A stretch of DNA of 64,000 bases from CAYNWT01 sp964450955 (GTDB taxonomy: Bacteria; Planctomycetota; Planctomycetia; Planctomycetales; Planctomycetaceae): positions 62,001 through 126,000 of the forward strand of contig CAYVFI010000007.1 of NCBI GenBank assembly GCA_964450955.1, given 5' to 3'. Under the pieces are notes generated by a model. It searched no databases. It saw only the letters and a list, made by a program, of their open reading frames with translations, and had not been told where the DNA came from. How positions within the stretch are numbered: the first letter of the stretch is position 1; each line of letters opens with the position of its first letter. The position numbers and the translations under genes are program-made. Of this stretch, positions 15,732 to 25,171 are shown piece by piece.

Positions 15732-16567
15732 CAAACGGTAATCCCCCGTAGAGGTTTGACGATGGGAGCCGGCTTGTTGCGTGATCGGAACCAGAACGGA
15801 GCCACGCAAACTGCAAGCAGCAATATTGTGCCGAGTGCTCCGACTCGCATGATGTTCCTGGCGACGGGTGTGTACTTGCCCGTTGATCGGTCGTAGCTGA
15901 AGCAGAACAGCAATAGCTGATCGAGCGCTGAGCCCATGCGACCACTGCTGGCGTCGGCCAAAGACAGCCGCAGAGTTTGTTCCTCGAACATCACACCGTA
16001 GAGGTACTGAGAGAGCTGACCGTCCGGTGTGCAGACCATTATTCCGGCGGCGTGCGAGTACTCACCGGTCTTGCGAATGTACTTGTATCTAAACCCGGCG
16101 GCGTCGGCAGCAGATCGAATTTGCTCAGGCTCGCCGGTGAGAAATGTCCAGCCATCGCCACTGCCCGGACGACCGTAGGCATTGAGGTGCTGTTGTTTGG
16201 CAACTGCAGCCTGCTGTGGTGTTTCCGATGGGTCAATGCTGATGGAGACAACGCGAAACTCTTCACCGGTTGTTGCCTCGAGTTCTCGGAGACCTTCGAC
16301 AAGTCCGTTCAATTGCAGCTTGCACAACATCGGGCAACTGGCGTAGTTGAACGACAGAATGACGGGCTTCTCACCATCGAAATAGTCGCCCAGTCGGACG
16401 GCTTTTCCGGTGCTGTCAACGAAGCGAGTATCCAGCGGCAGAACATCTCCCCGCTGATCGACGATACCGACGTCGACAACACCTTCAGGCCGGTCCGTCA
16501 CAATCTGTGCGCACGCAACGTCGTTGAACACGGCGACGAGTATTAGTGGAATTAGGAGGCGTATCAT
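15731..16567 (-). CDS. SCO1/SenC copper chaperone with C-terminal membrane anchor
   Basis: A 278-residue protein with a signal peptide (MIRLLIPLILVAVFNDVACA) and a thioredoxin-like SCO domain. The Cu site is CPMLC (about residues 78-82) plus the distant His in GEYSHAAGIMV. A hydrophobic helix near the C-terminus (about 240-258) is likely a membrane anchor. SCO proteins mature the CuA site of oxidase subunit II, and this gene directly precedes that subunit with overlapping stop and start. It also overlaps the small gene upstream by 4 bases. Confidence 0.93.
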   Translation of the reverse strand: MIRLLIPLILVAVFNDVACAQIVTDRPEGVVDVGIVDQRGDVLPLDTRFVDSTGKAVRLGDYFDGEKPVILSFNYASCPMLCKLQLNGLVEGLRELEATTGEEFRVVSISIDPSETPQQAAVAKQQHLNAYGRPGSGDGWTFLTGEPEQIRSAADAAGFRYKYIRKTGEYSHAAGIMVCTPDGQLSQYLYGVMFEEQTLRLSLADASSGRMGSALDQLLLFCFSYDRSTGKYTPVARNIMRVGALGTILLLAVCVAPFWFRSRNKPAPIVKPLRGITV

Positions 16568-16917
16568 GTTCCCGGCTCCTCAACGTTGGCGTCCTGGGAT
16601 TGACTGGTAGGCTGGGAGCCGAGTTCTGCCGCCGTCAGTTCGATGGCTCGGTCGATGGGAATAGAGACGACATCCTGCTGCCGATCGATCCAGCCATAGC
16701 GATTCAGCTTCGACGCTTGTTCCGCCATGATCGATTCCGAAGTGTTGATCACGTTTTGGGCGGCTTCGCGTTTTTGGGTTTTGTCGAGCGACAAGTACAA
16801 CGCCTGCAGCGCGACGATGATGACAAAGGTTCCCACCGCGGATACGACTCCGGCGACAACGATACCGGGTGCGTAGAGGCCATCGTTTTGTTCGGTTTTG
16901 ATTGCTGATTCGCTCAT
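16564..16917 (-). CDS. Small single-helix membrane protein of ACIII operon
   Basis: A 117-residue protein starting MSESAIKTEQNDGLYAPGIV. One membrane helix lies at about residues 18-42, followed by a soluble tail rich in Gln, Glu and Ser (ending ANVEEPGT). Position between ActF and SCO suggests a small accessory subunit of the alternative complex III or of the ACIII-oxidase supercomplex. Such small proteins occur at this place in other ACIII operons, but I cannot assign a name. The ATG at 16917 is used because the longer frame reads through ActF in the wrong phase. Confidence 0.7.
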   Translation of the reverse strand: MSESAIKTEQNDGLYAPGIVVAGVVSAVGTFVIIVALQALYLSLDKTQKREAAQNVINTSESIMAEQASKLNRYGWIDRQQDVVSIPIDRAIELTAAELGSQPTSQSQDANVEEPGT

Positions 16918-16940
16918 TGTTCTCTCCGTTGGACTAACCT

Positions 16941-18167
16941 TTAATGGACGGCGTGGGCAACGCTTTCTATGAGTCGTGGGTCGCGGATTGGCACGAAAGC
17001 TGCGCCGCGGAGTGTTCGCAGAGTTGTGAAGCCGAGAACGCTGACGAACGCGATCAGACTCGCGATTTCTATGGCTCCGAAGGCGGGCGATTTGGCGAGT
17101 TGCGGATAGACAACCCAGTAGAGATCCAGCCAATGCATGGCGAGCAGGCCAAGCGACATAGCGATCACAACAGCCGTGTTGCGTTTTGCGATACGAGGCA
17201 TCAACACAATGAACGGTACAATGAAGTGGCCGATGGTCAGCGCGAGTGTGATGTTGTACCAGCCATGTTCCTGACGGTGCTTGAGCCAGATGGTTTCTTC
17301 CGGGATGTTGGCGTACCAGATCAGGATGTATTGCGAGAACGCGATGTAAGCCCAGAAGCAATTCATGCCGTACAGAAGTTTGACAACATCGTGCAGGTGT
17401 TCGCGGTTGATGGCAGGCGTTGCTTTCATTTGCACCAACACTGCGACGACGATGGCGACAACTGCCAGGCCCGCAACCATGGCTCCGGAGAACGCGTAGA
17501 TGCCGAAGATCGTGCTGAACCAATGTGGGTCGAGTGTCATTAGCCAGTCGAACGCGGCGAAGGTTGTCGTGAGTCCAAGCAAAAACAGAATCGGAGCGCT
17601 GCGGCCTTCCAGGCGAAGCGTTGTATTTGCGTCGCCAGTCTCGTCTTGTTTCTGAGAGGCTCGAAAGTACCAGCGACCGCAGAAGCTCCAGGCCAACGCG
17701 TACAGGACAGCTCGAAACGTGAAGAACGGAGCGTTTAGGTACGCTGACTTCCCTTTGAGGATTTTGTCCGCGGCGACAACTTCGGCGTCGTTCCACGGAA
17801 ACAGTTCGCTGTTGCCCATCAGCAGTGCCAACAACAACGGCGACATAAGCAACAGCGGACCTGTAACACCCGCTGCGAGAATTTCCGCGATGCGTCGAAC
17901 CGTGACGCTCCAGCCTGCTCGAACCAGATGTTGAATCGCGATGAAGAACAACGCACCCAGACTGATCGACATGGCGAACCAGCCATTCAGTAACCATGCG
18001 TGAGAAAGCCGCCGCGTTCCGTCCGCTGATGCGAACGCCAATGCAACCGCAGCGACGATCGCGATCACGGACGTTGTCGCCAGCAAGCCAACTTGTCGTT
18101 CCGCAAATGACGTGACCGCACCGCGACGGATGTCTTCGAGACTTGTATTGACGGATGTTGAAGCCAT
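16941..18167 (-). CDS. actF: Alternative complex III subunit ActF
   Basis: A 408-residue protein with about ten membrane helices. The pattern FAAFDWLMTLDPHWFSTIFG and the ending with a GLLAMHWLDLYWVVYPQL segment are typical of the ActF/ NrfD-related integral subunit of ACIII. ActC and ActF are related membrane subunits; ActF is usually smaller. The gene starts one base after the end of the fused ActD-ActE gene. It acts in the inner membrane in quinol oxidation by ACIII. Confidence 0.88.
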   Translation of the reverse strand: MASTSVNTSLEDIRRGAVTSFAERQVGLLATTSVIAIVAAVALAFASADGTRRLSHAWLLNGWFAMSISLGALFFIAIQHLVRAGWSVTVRRIAEILAAGVTGPLLLMSPLLLALLMGNSELFPWNDAEVVAADKILKGKSAYLNAPFFTFRAVLYALAWSFCGRWYFRASQKQDETGDANTTLRLEGRSAPILFLLGLTTTFAAFDWLMTLDPHWFSTIFGIYAFSGAMVAGLAVVAIVVAVLVQMKATPAINREHLHDVVKLLYGMNCFWAYIAFSQYILIWYANIPEETIWLKHRQEHGWYNITLALTIGHFIVPFIVLMPRIAKRNTAVVIAMSLGLLAMHWLDLYWVVYPQLAKSPAFGAIEIASLIAFVSVLGFTTLRTLRGAAFVPIRDPRLIESVAHAVH

Positions 18168-18168
18168 G

Positions 18169-19422
18169 TTACTGCAGCTCCCTCATGTTTGGTTTCACGT
18201 CAGTCGGTACGTCGTCAGACGTGGCCGTGCGGGTTCGTTGGAGGGCTCGCAGGTACGCGACAATGGCCCAGCGATCTTTGACAGGAATCTGACTCGCGTA
18301 GCCCGGCATCTTGCGGACGCCGTTCGAGATTGAATTGAATAGCTGCCCGACCGGTTGCTTGCGGATAGGCTCCGCGTGCAGCGATGTTGGTTTGACCCAT
18401 GTGCCTTGTTCGAGTTCGAGGGCTCGGAGTGTGACAAGTCCGTCACCATCGCCGCCCTGACCGTGACACGTCGCGCAGAAAATGCCGTAACGTTGTTGGC
18501 CCCTTCGGATGAGGTTCTCGTCGATCTCAAGCGGGAATTCGGTCACCCAGTCGCCGCCGGATGTTTCTGTTCCAAGGTAGTACCGATCATCTTCACGAAG
18601 GTCACCACGCGCGATTGTGCCGGCGACTTGCGGACGCATGGAACGGCCATCTGCGAAAAGGTTGCTTGTTGTTTGCGCCTTAAACTTTGGCTGATGATCC
18701 ATGTCTGAAATGATGGATATCCGTGGCTTGGTCGACGTGGAATTTCGAGCCTTTGCTATCAACGCCGCGGGGATCAGAGCTACCACGGACAGTACAGCAG
18801 CAGCCATCCAAAGGACCTTTGGAATCTTCTTTTCGGAGGCTGCGGCGATTGGAATCTGAGTGACACTGTCTCCGCCGAGCCTTTCCAGCAGCCCTTGCGT
18901 AGTCGCAGTCTCGAAGCGTTCGTCCCTCGCGTCGATGGCCAACAGGTAGCGATCGTTAGTCGCCCGCGCGAATGACGGGATGCGGAATTTCTCGTTCGCC
19001 AACTTTGGCATCCCACCGAACGCGATGGCGCCACCGAAGACGGCGAAGGCCGCAAACAAGATCGCCAGCTCGAAGGCAACCGGAAGACTTGGGATGACCG
19101 AGAACAGCGGCTTCCCACTTATCAGAAACGGATAGTCGACGGCGTTCATCCACCACGCCATCCACAGCCCGCCTCCAAGACCAATCGCGGCACCAGCGAT
19201 GGCCCCCCATGGCAGCGGCGAACCCTTTAGGCCAAGCGCGTCGTCCAGACCGTGGATCGGATGCGGTGAATGCACATCGATCCGCTTCAGTCCTTCCGCC
19301 CGCAATTCCCTGACGGCGTTGAGTACCGCTTTCACAGAATCAAACGATGCAACGAGTCCGCCGGATTTCGGTTCTCTATTCTCGGGCGCTTCAGGTTGTG
19401 GAGCTTCGACAGTCGTAGACAT
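18169..19422 (-). CDS. Fused ActD-ActE: DUF3341 membrane protein plus cytochrome c
   Basis: One frame of 417 residues joins two ACIII subunits. The N-terminal part (about 25-190) is DUF3341/ActD, starting GLVASFDSVKAVLNAVRELR and with two membrane helices near GGGLWMAWWMN and FELAILFAAFAVFGG. A third helix (about 210-230) leads into a cytochrome c domain with CATCH (about 335) and a probable Met ligand in VRKMPGYASQ, which corresponds to ActE. There is no stop or frameshift between the halves. The start one base after the ActC stop gives MSTTVEAPQPEAP. The haem domain would face the periplasm and pass electrons to the caa3 oxidase. Confidence 0.9.
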   Translation of the reverse strand: MSTTVEAPQPEAPENREPKSGGLVASFDSVKAVLNAVRELRAEGLKRIDVHSPHPIHGLDDALGLKGSPLPWGAIAGAAIGLGGGLWMAWWMNAVDYPFLISGKPLFSVIPSLPVAFELAILFAAFAVFGGAIAFGGMPKLANEKFRIPSFARATNDRYLLAIDARDERFETATTQGLLERLGGDSVTQIPIAAASEKKIPKVLWMAAAVLSVVALIPAALIAKARNSTSTKPRISIISDMDHQPKFKAQTTSNLFADGRSMRPQVAGTIARGDLREDDRYYLGTETSGGDWVTEFPLEIDENLIRRGQQRYGIFCATCHGQGGDGDGLVTLRALELEQGTWVKPTSLHAEPIRKQPVGQLFNSISNGVRKMPGYASQIPVKDRWAIVAYLRALQRTRTATSDDVPTDVKPNMRELQ

Positions 19423-19423
19423 C

Positions 19424-20818
19424 TTAGTGGTCCTCCCCATGAGGCATCACTGATTTCACTTCCGCCATCGCGACCATCGGCAGGAAGCGGCAGAACAACA
19501 GGAACAGCGTGAAGAACAAACCGAAGCTACCGATAAACATCAGCACATCGACAGGAGTCGGCACAAAGTATCCCCAGGACGACGGCAGGAAGTCGCGGCT
19601 CAGCGAGGTCACCGTGATAACGAATCGTTCGAACCACATGCCGATATTCACGAAGATGCAGATCACGACCATCATCCACGGCGTTGTGCGAACCTTCTTG
19701 AACCAAAACAACTGCGGTGCGAGCACGTTGCAACTGACCATCGTCCAGTAGGCCCACGAGTATGGCCCAAGGGCTCGGTTGATGAATGCGAATTGTTCGT
19801 ACTGGTTACCGCCGTACCACGCGATGAAGAATTCGATTGCGTACGCGTAGCCAACCATCGAGCCAGTCGCGAGCACGACCTTGCACATATTTTCGAGGTG
19901 CCGCAGTGTCACCAGATTTTGTAAGCCGAAGAACTTTCGAGCGGGAGCCATTAGCGTGATGACCATTGCGAATCCACTGAAAACCGCACCGGCGACGAAG
20001 TAGGGCGGGAAGATCGTTGTGTGCCAGCCGGGAATCTGGGACGTCGCAAAGTCGAAGCTTACGATCGTGTGAACGCTCAGGACCAACGGCGTTGCTAGTG
20101 CTGCGAGCAACAGATAGGCCTTCTCAAACAGCCGCCACTGCCGCGAAGAACCGCTCCACCCAAGCGCCGCGATGCCGTATGCGATGCGACGAACTTTGGT
20201 GGTGGCTCGATCTCGCAAAGTCGCGAGGTCCGGTAACATCCCGAGGTACCAAAACAGCCCGGAAACCGTCGCGTACGCCGTCACAGCGAACACGTCCCAC
20301 AACAACGGGCTGCGAAAGTTTGGCCACATCGCCAGTGAATTCGGCACCGGCGCGAGCCAGTACACGAACCATACTCGACCGATGTGAATGGCGGGAAAGA
20401 TACCCGCGCATGTGACTGCAAAGATCGTCATGGCTTCGGCGAAGCGGTTGATGCTGGTTCGCCAGTTTTGTCGGAACAGAAACAGGATCGCGGAAATCAG
20501 AGTTCCGGCGTGGCCGATGCCGACCCAGAACACGAAGTTAACGATCGGCCAACCCCAAAAGACCGGTGCGTTGTTTCCCCAAACGCCGACGCCAGTGACG
20601 ATGAGGTAGCCGATCAGTGCGAACAGCATTAGCGTCGCCGAGACGGAAATCGTGAACGCAATCTTCCACGCACGCGAGGTCTTGTCGCTTTCAGCGAGAG
20701 CCGAAACCTGTTCAGTGATTGACGCGAGCGAGTTGTCGCCCGTCATCACCCCCGGACGGTTCGTCGGATCGATGATCGTGTTATCGACGTCGCTTGCTGG
20801 TATCGAGAAGGATGCCAT
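19424..20818 (-). CDS. actC: Alternative complex III subunit ActC (NrfD-like)
   Basis: A 464-residue integral membrane protein with about ten helices. NrfD/ActC features include FWGWPIVNFVFWVGIGHAGT, HIGRVWFVYW, VHTIVSFDFATSQIPGWHTT and YAIEFFIAWYGGNQYE. In ACIII this subunit binds quinol next to the iron-sulfur subunit ActB. It begins 3 bases after the ActB stop. The start at 20818 (MASFSIPASD) gives the expected length. Confidence 0.95.
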   Translation of the reverse strand: MASFSIPASDVDNTIIDPTNRPGVMTGDNSLASITEQVSALAESDKTSRAWKIAFTISVSATLMLFALIGYLIVTGVGVWGNNAPVFWGWPIVNFVFWVGIGHAGTLISAILFLFRQNWRTSINRFAEAMTIFAVTCAGIFPAIHIGRVWFVYWLAPVPNSLAMWPNFRSPLLWDVFAVTAYATVSGLFWYLGMLPDLATLRDRATTKVRRIAYGIAALGWSGSSRQWRLFEKAYLLLAALATPLVLSVHTIVSFDFATSQIPGWHTTIFPPYFVAGAVFSGFAMVITLMAPARKFFGLQNLVTLRHLENMCKVVLATGSMVGYAYAIEFFIAWYGGNQYEQFAFINRALGPYSWAYWTMVSCNVLAPQLFWFKKVRTTPWMMVVICIFVNIGMWFERFVITVTSLSRDFLPSSWGYFVPTPVDVLMFIGSFGLFFTLFLLFCRFLPMVAMAEVKSVMPHGEDH

Positions 20819-20821
20819 GGG

Positions 20822-23800
20822 TTAGTGGCCTCCGCCAGAAATTGGCAGCAGATCAGCTGCAGGCTGAGACTTCTGAGGCGAAACCGCTGCGTGTGTTTGT
20901 TCCTCGTTTACGCCCCCGTGACCGTGGTCGTCGTGTCTTTCTACTTCTAACCAAGGGTGCGGATTCCGAACCTTCGCGAGGTACTTCGTCCGCGGCTTCG
21001 TGTTCAGTTCCGACAACATCCCGTAAGCACGATTGTCGGCGTGTCGCTTCGCGACCTGACTTTCAGAATCATTGAGGTCACCAAACACAATCGCCTGAGC
21101 CGGACAGGCTGTTTGGCAGGCGGTTTGAACCTCACCGTCCGTGATCGATCGTCGCTCGTTCTTCGCATCGATCTTTACATCCTGAATCCGTTGAACGCAG
21201 TACGTACATTTCTCCATCACCCCACGGCTACGGACGGTCACTTCCGGATTGATGACCAGTTGCACGAGTTCGTTTTGCGGTTCCTCCAGCGGAGCGTTGT
21301 AGTCAAGGAAGTTAAACCGTCGCACCTTGTATGGGCAGTTGTTCGCACAATACCGCGTGCCAATGCAGCGGTTGTAAACCATGTCATTCAAACCCTCGTC
21401 GCTATGAACTGTTGCAGCGACCGGGCAGACCTGTTCACACGGAGCGTTTTCGCAGTGATGACAGGCGACTGGCTGATGAGCGACTTCAGGTTCTTCCGGA
21501 TCGCCGGAGAAGTAACGGTCCATGCGGATCCAGTGCATTTCGCGACCGCCCAGCACCTGATCTTTCCCGACGATCGGCACGTTGTTCTCCGACTGACACG
21601 CGACCATACACGCGTTGCATCCGATGCAGCGGTTCAGGTCAACAGCCATGCCCCATGCGTGCCCGTCATACGATTTTTCTTCCCACAATGATTCGAGCGG
21701 CGGATGATGCGGACCGCGATGCTGAGCAAAGTCCGGATGTTCTTCATATTCTGAGAGCGTACCCGTGCGAATCAGTTCACCGATCCGAGCCCCGATGGCT
21801 TCGAGCCCAGCGGCATCGATGGCGAAGTGATCCTGCGTCGTTGCAAGGTCTCGTTTTTCACCTGTGGGTGTGAGGGTGACGTTGGTCAGAACACGGGAAC
21901 CATCCTCTGGGAGCAGAACAGAAACATCGACGCCCACGGGATCGATGCCTTCGTCGACGAGACCACCCACGTGCCCCGCCGCCGTTCGCCCGTAACCGAG
22001 GGCAAGTTGGACAGAGTTTTTTGCGACACCCGGCAGTTCAAACGCAGGCAGGTCGACGCTGCGGCCGTTTGCTTCGATCCGAACAACCTGACCATGAGAA
22101 ACGCCGAGCGACTTCGCGGTCGCGGGGCTCATCACGGCCGCGTTGCCCCACGTGAGTTTAGAAATCGCGTCCGGTGTTTCCTGAAGCCAACCGTTGTTTG
22201 CGAGGCGGCCATCGTGGGTGGCTCCGGAAAGCGAAAGCACGACTTCCACTTCTGCGGGTGGCCGAGGTTGGACTGAGCCTGCGAAGGGCGCCCCGGTTGT
22301 TGCGGCCTGAGCGTCCCCGAGGTTTGCTTCTTCCGGAACACCCAAGCCTGATGCAAAACCATCGTGTATCGCTCGTCGCCACTGTTTGTCATTTCGGAAC
22401 CGTCCGTCAAGACTGGTCAAAGTCTCTCGAATCAGCTCGCGCGGTTCCGCCTTCAGCCCAAGCATCCCGGCCAATAACTCGCTCACCGATCGACCTGCAA
22501 AAAGAGGATCAATTAGCGGCTGCCCGACCGTCACGGTACCGTCGAACGATCGCCCATCCATCCACGATTCCAACACGTGAGCCATCGGCACATGCCAGCG
22601 ACAAAGCCGAGCCGTCTCATCGCGATGGGTGCCAACGTGAAGCGAAAACGGCACTGTCTTCATCGCCGAAACAAACGCCGGCGAATACTGTGTTCCGAAC
22701 GCCGGGTTGGCATCGAGCACAACAAGCGTCTCGACCTTCTTCGCGGCGATCGCTCCGAGCAATTTGGCAACGCCGACCGACTGCGACTTCTCAGACGCAA
22801 CCGCATTCAACGTCGAGCCAAAATTCTCCAGGCGATGATTGATCCGCAGCACAAGCTCGTGAACTGCCGCTGGCTGCTGCGACCCGGCGATGAGAATCGA
22901 CTCACCGCGGTGCTTCAATAGATCCTCAGCCAACGCCGCCAGAACTCGCTGGCCGCCAGGAGCATCGTCACCTGGGTCGGAGGCCTCGTCCGCAGCGATT
23001 GCGCGCTCCAGTTGCTGCAACATTGAAAGAACATCAGAGGACTTAGTCGGCACGCGATGATCCGCATTCGATCCCGTAAGCGACAGATTGCTCTCGAAGC
23101 AATACAGCCGGTTCATCCAGTCGCCATCCGGTTCACGACGATCTGACCAGTCGCGGACGATCCGCAGCGAATCCGGATGTTTGCCAAATGGATCGGCATC
23201 GAAACACGCAATGACTTTCGCCTTCGACACGTCGAGAGCGATTCGGCCGTCAACTTCGAACACGTTCTTCAACGCAGCTTGTGAACCGTCGTCACCCGCG
23301 TTCACTTCGCACACGATCGCGTTGGGAAACTTTCTCGCGAAGGCTTCCAGCAGCCGCAGTTGCGTCGGCGATGACGACGGTTCTTTGATTAGTGCCAGCC
23401 CGCTCCCGTTGCGGTTTGCGTGAGTCGCCAAGCGTCGTTTCAGCACGCGGTCAAACTCGTCCCACGTTCGCGGGACGAGTTCTTTCCGCACGCGTTCCAC
23501 CAGCCCGGTGCTGCGATCGGGGTCGTACATCGACAGGATCAATGCCTGGTCGAATGCCGATGTGGCTCCGCGAGAAGCCGAGTGCTGTTTGTTGCCTTCA
23601 ATCTTGATTGGTCGTCCGTCGATCGACGTCACTGTCAGCGGCCGGGCGACGCCGTTCAGTTCCCACATCGTCGAAAAATACTGTTTCTCGCCCGGCGTTC
23701 GGTTTTGAGGACGAACAGTGAACGGAGCGATCTCTTCTGCCTCCCACCGACACCCCGCGATGCCGCCCAACGACAGCGACGCACCCATCAACTGCAGCCA

Positions 23801-23947
23801 TCGCCGCCGCGACAGGTTGTCGGGAAGTTCAGACGCCGCGGTCGGGAACTCGCGCGACATCCAGTCCTGGAACGCGGGCTTGTCGGCCAATTCGTCGAGA
23901 CTTCGCCAGTACGGCTTTGAGTTCGGTTGTTGATCTAGTAGTGACAT
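20822..23947 (-). CDS. actB: Alternative complex III iron-sulfur subunit ActB
   Basis: A protein of about 1041 residues. Near residue 45-65 an RRRW stretch followed by a hydrophobic segment ending GIAGC looks like a Tat signal with a possible lipobox. The large middle part resembles molybdopterin oxidoreductases, but ACIII ActB does not bind molybdenum. The last quarter has ferredoxin clusters: CIGCNACMVACQ, CHHCENAPCEQVCP, CIGTRYCANNCP, CTYC and CQTACP. ATG at 23947 overlaps the end of actA by 13 bases. The TTG three codons earlier is not needed. It transfers electrons from quinol to the haem subunits. Confidence 0.95.
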   Translation of the reverse strand: MSLLDQQPNSKPYWRSLDELADKPAFQDWMSREFPTAASELPDNLSRRRWLQLMGASLSLGGIAGCRWEAEEIAPFTVRPQNRTPGEKQYFSTMWELNGVARPLTVTSIDGRPIKIEGNKQHSASRGATSAFDQALILSMYDPDRSTGLVERVRKELVPRTWDEFDRVLKRRLATHANRNGSGLALIKEPSSSPTQLRLLEAFARKFPNAIVCEVNAGDDGSQAALKNVFEVDGRIALDVSKAKVIACFDADPFGKHPDSLRIVRDWSDRREPDGDWMNRLYCFESNLSLTGSNADHRVPTKSSDVLSMLQQLERAIAADEASDPGDDAPGGQRVLAALAEDLLKHRGESILIAGSQQPAAVHELVLRINHRLENFGSTLNAVASEKSQSVGVAKLLGAIAAKKVETLVVLDANPAFGTQYSPAFVSAMKTVPFSLHVGTHRDETARLCRWHVPMAHVLESWMDGRSFDGTVTVGQPLIDPLFAGRSVSELLAGMLGLKAEPRELIRETLTSLDGRFRNDKQWRRAIHDGFASGLGVPEEANLGDAQAATTGAPFAGSVQPRPPAEVEVVLSLSGATHDGRLANNGWLQETPDAISKLTWGNAAVMSPATAKSLGVSHGQVVRIEANGRSVDLPAFELPGVAKNSVQLALGYGRTAAGHVGGLVDEGIDPVGVDVSVLLPEDGSRVLTNVTLTPTGEKRDLATTQDHFAIDAAGLEAIGARIGELIRTGTLSEYEEHPDFAQHRGPHHPPLESLWEEKSYDGHAWGMAVDLNRCIGCNACMVACQSENNVPIVGKDQVLGGREMHWIRMDRYFSGDPEEPEVAHQPVACHHCENAPCEQVCPVAATVHSDEGLNDMVYNRCIGTRYCANNCPYKVRRFNFLDYNAPLEEPQNELVQLVINPEVTVRSRGVMEKCTYCVQRIQDVKIDAKNERRSITDGEVQTACQTACPAQAIVFGDLNDSESQVAKRHADNRAYGMLSELNTKPRTKYLAKVRNPHPWLEVERHDDHGHGGVNEEQTHAAVSPQKSQPAADLLPISGGGH

Positions 23948-24612
23948 GTCGAACAATTCTGATTGGCCTTGATGTTCATGTGATCTTTTATGAGTGCGCC
24001 GATTTCGGCCGCGGGTTTCGGCGGCACCCAGTCCATGTCCGTCACCTTGTCAAGCGGTCGCAGATGCGGTTCCGGGTTGCGATGGCATTCCAGACACGAC
24101 TTCATGCTGAGGGTGTGGTTTTGCGAAACGACATCCATCTGATCGATGCGATCATGGCAACTCACACACGACACCCCACGAGTCACGTGAGCCGAATGAT
24201 TGAACTGAACGAAGTCCGGCAGGTCATGCACCCGCTTCCACTTCACCGGCGTATCGTTCGCCCATGACTTAAAAATTTCGTTCAACTGTGTGCTCTTCGA
24301 ATGCACCGCTGTAAGCGATACCGCTCCGTTTCCATCTGCGGGACTATGGCAGTTAATACAAGTCTGAGTCGGCGGGATCGAAGCGTGCGCGGACGTTTCA
24401 ACCGTCGTGTGACAGTACCGACAGTCCATCTTCAACTTGCCGGCATGCAGCTTGTGTGAAAACGGAACGGGCTGCTCTGGCGCGTAACCAATGTGTGTCG
24501 TTTCCGGTGCGGTAGCCGTCATCAGAAGCCATCCGGCGTAACAGATGAACGCCGGAATGATGAAAAACGAACCGCGGAGGACGGCGTTGATCCAAGCTGG
24601 GAAATGAAACAT
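23935..24612 (-). CDS. actA: Pentaheme cytochrome c ActA of alternative complex III
   Basis: A 225-residue protein with one N-terminal membrane helix (about 12-32) and five CxxCH haem sites: CRYCH, CINCH, CVSCH, CLECH and CSTCH. The last CxxCH is only one residue from the C-terminus. Five haems and this size fit ActA, the first gene of ACIII operons. It is anchored to the inner membrane and faces the periplasm. The operon promoter should be upstream in 24613-25171. Confidence 0.95.
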   Translation of the reverse strand: MFHFPAWINAVLRGSFFIIPAFICYAGWLLMTATAPETTHIGYAPEQPVPFSHKLHAGKLKMDCRYCHTTVETSAHASIPPTQTCINCHSPADGNGAVSLTAVHSKSTQLNEIFKSWANDTPVKWKRVHDLPDFVQFNHSAHVTRGVSCVSCHDRIDQMDVVSQNHTLSMKSCLECHRNPEPHLRPLDKVTDMDWVPPKPAAEIGALIKDHMNIKANQNCSTCHY

Positions 24613-25171
24613 TGCTTCGACTCTGGGACTTAGCGGAACGACTTGTTCGCAGGTGTCTATCCGCAGAGAGACATTGATCAGTCACCGGCGTATCTTGGAT
24701 TCTCAGTTCGTGGATGCGCGTTTCCGAATAAAGACATCAAGCTAAGAAATTTCAGAGAAGGGGCTTGCCGGTTTGTTAACACATCGCAGCGTGAGGTTGC
24801 GGACCGCGGGCGACTTGTTCAGCAGCTTGTGACGCCTGTTTGACCTGAGCCAGATTTGCCGGTGCCACTGCATTCTCAAATGCAGGCACCCCATGTGTTT
24901 TGTGCGAGAAGAAATGGCCCCGCGATTTCACCGCGCTACAAACCGGTCAAGCCAAAACGACTTCAACCGATGTTCCGCTTTCCTGACGAATCGATCCGTG
25001 TCTGACTACGGACATATCGCTCGCTTTGAATTCGCGCTGAAGCTGAGCGATGGCCAGCGACGACGGAAACCAGTCTCGCCGCTGCTAACGACGCTCTCTG
25101 CCACCGCGTTCGTGTTCCTCGCGGAGTCGTGAGCAGGGAAGACTGCACGCGATCTGCGTTTCAAAACCAAC
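24613..25171. other. Intergenic gap upstream of respiratory operon
   Basis: About 560 bases with no convincing gene on either strand. Short frames have no family signature. It should contain the promoter of the 12.6-kb respiratory operon. I cannot point to a clear -35/-10 pair, operator or riboswitch by eye. Confidence 0.5.

Noticed and set aside
16564..17997. 477-residue minus-strand frame that ends with the small ACIII-operon protein
   Set aside because: Its first 360 residues are the ActF gene read in the wrong phase (Arg/His/Ser-rich). Only the last 117 residues are a credible protein, so the start was set at 16917.
20957..21691. 244-residue plus-strand frame over actB
   Set aside because: Antisense to the ferredoxin part of actB; no start signal or family resemblance.
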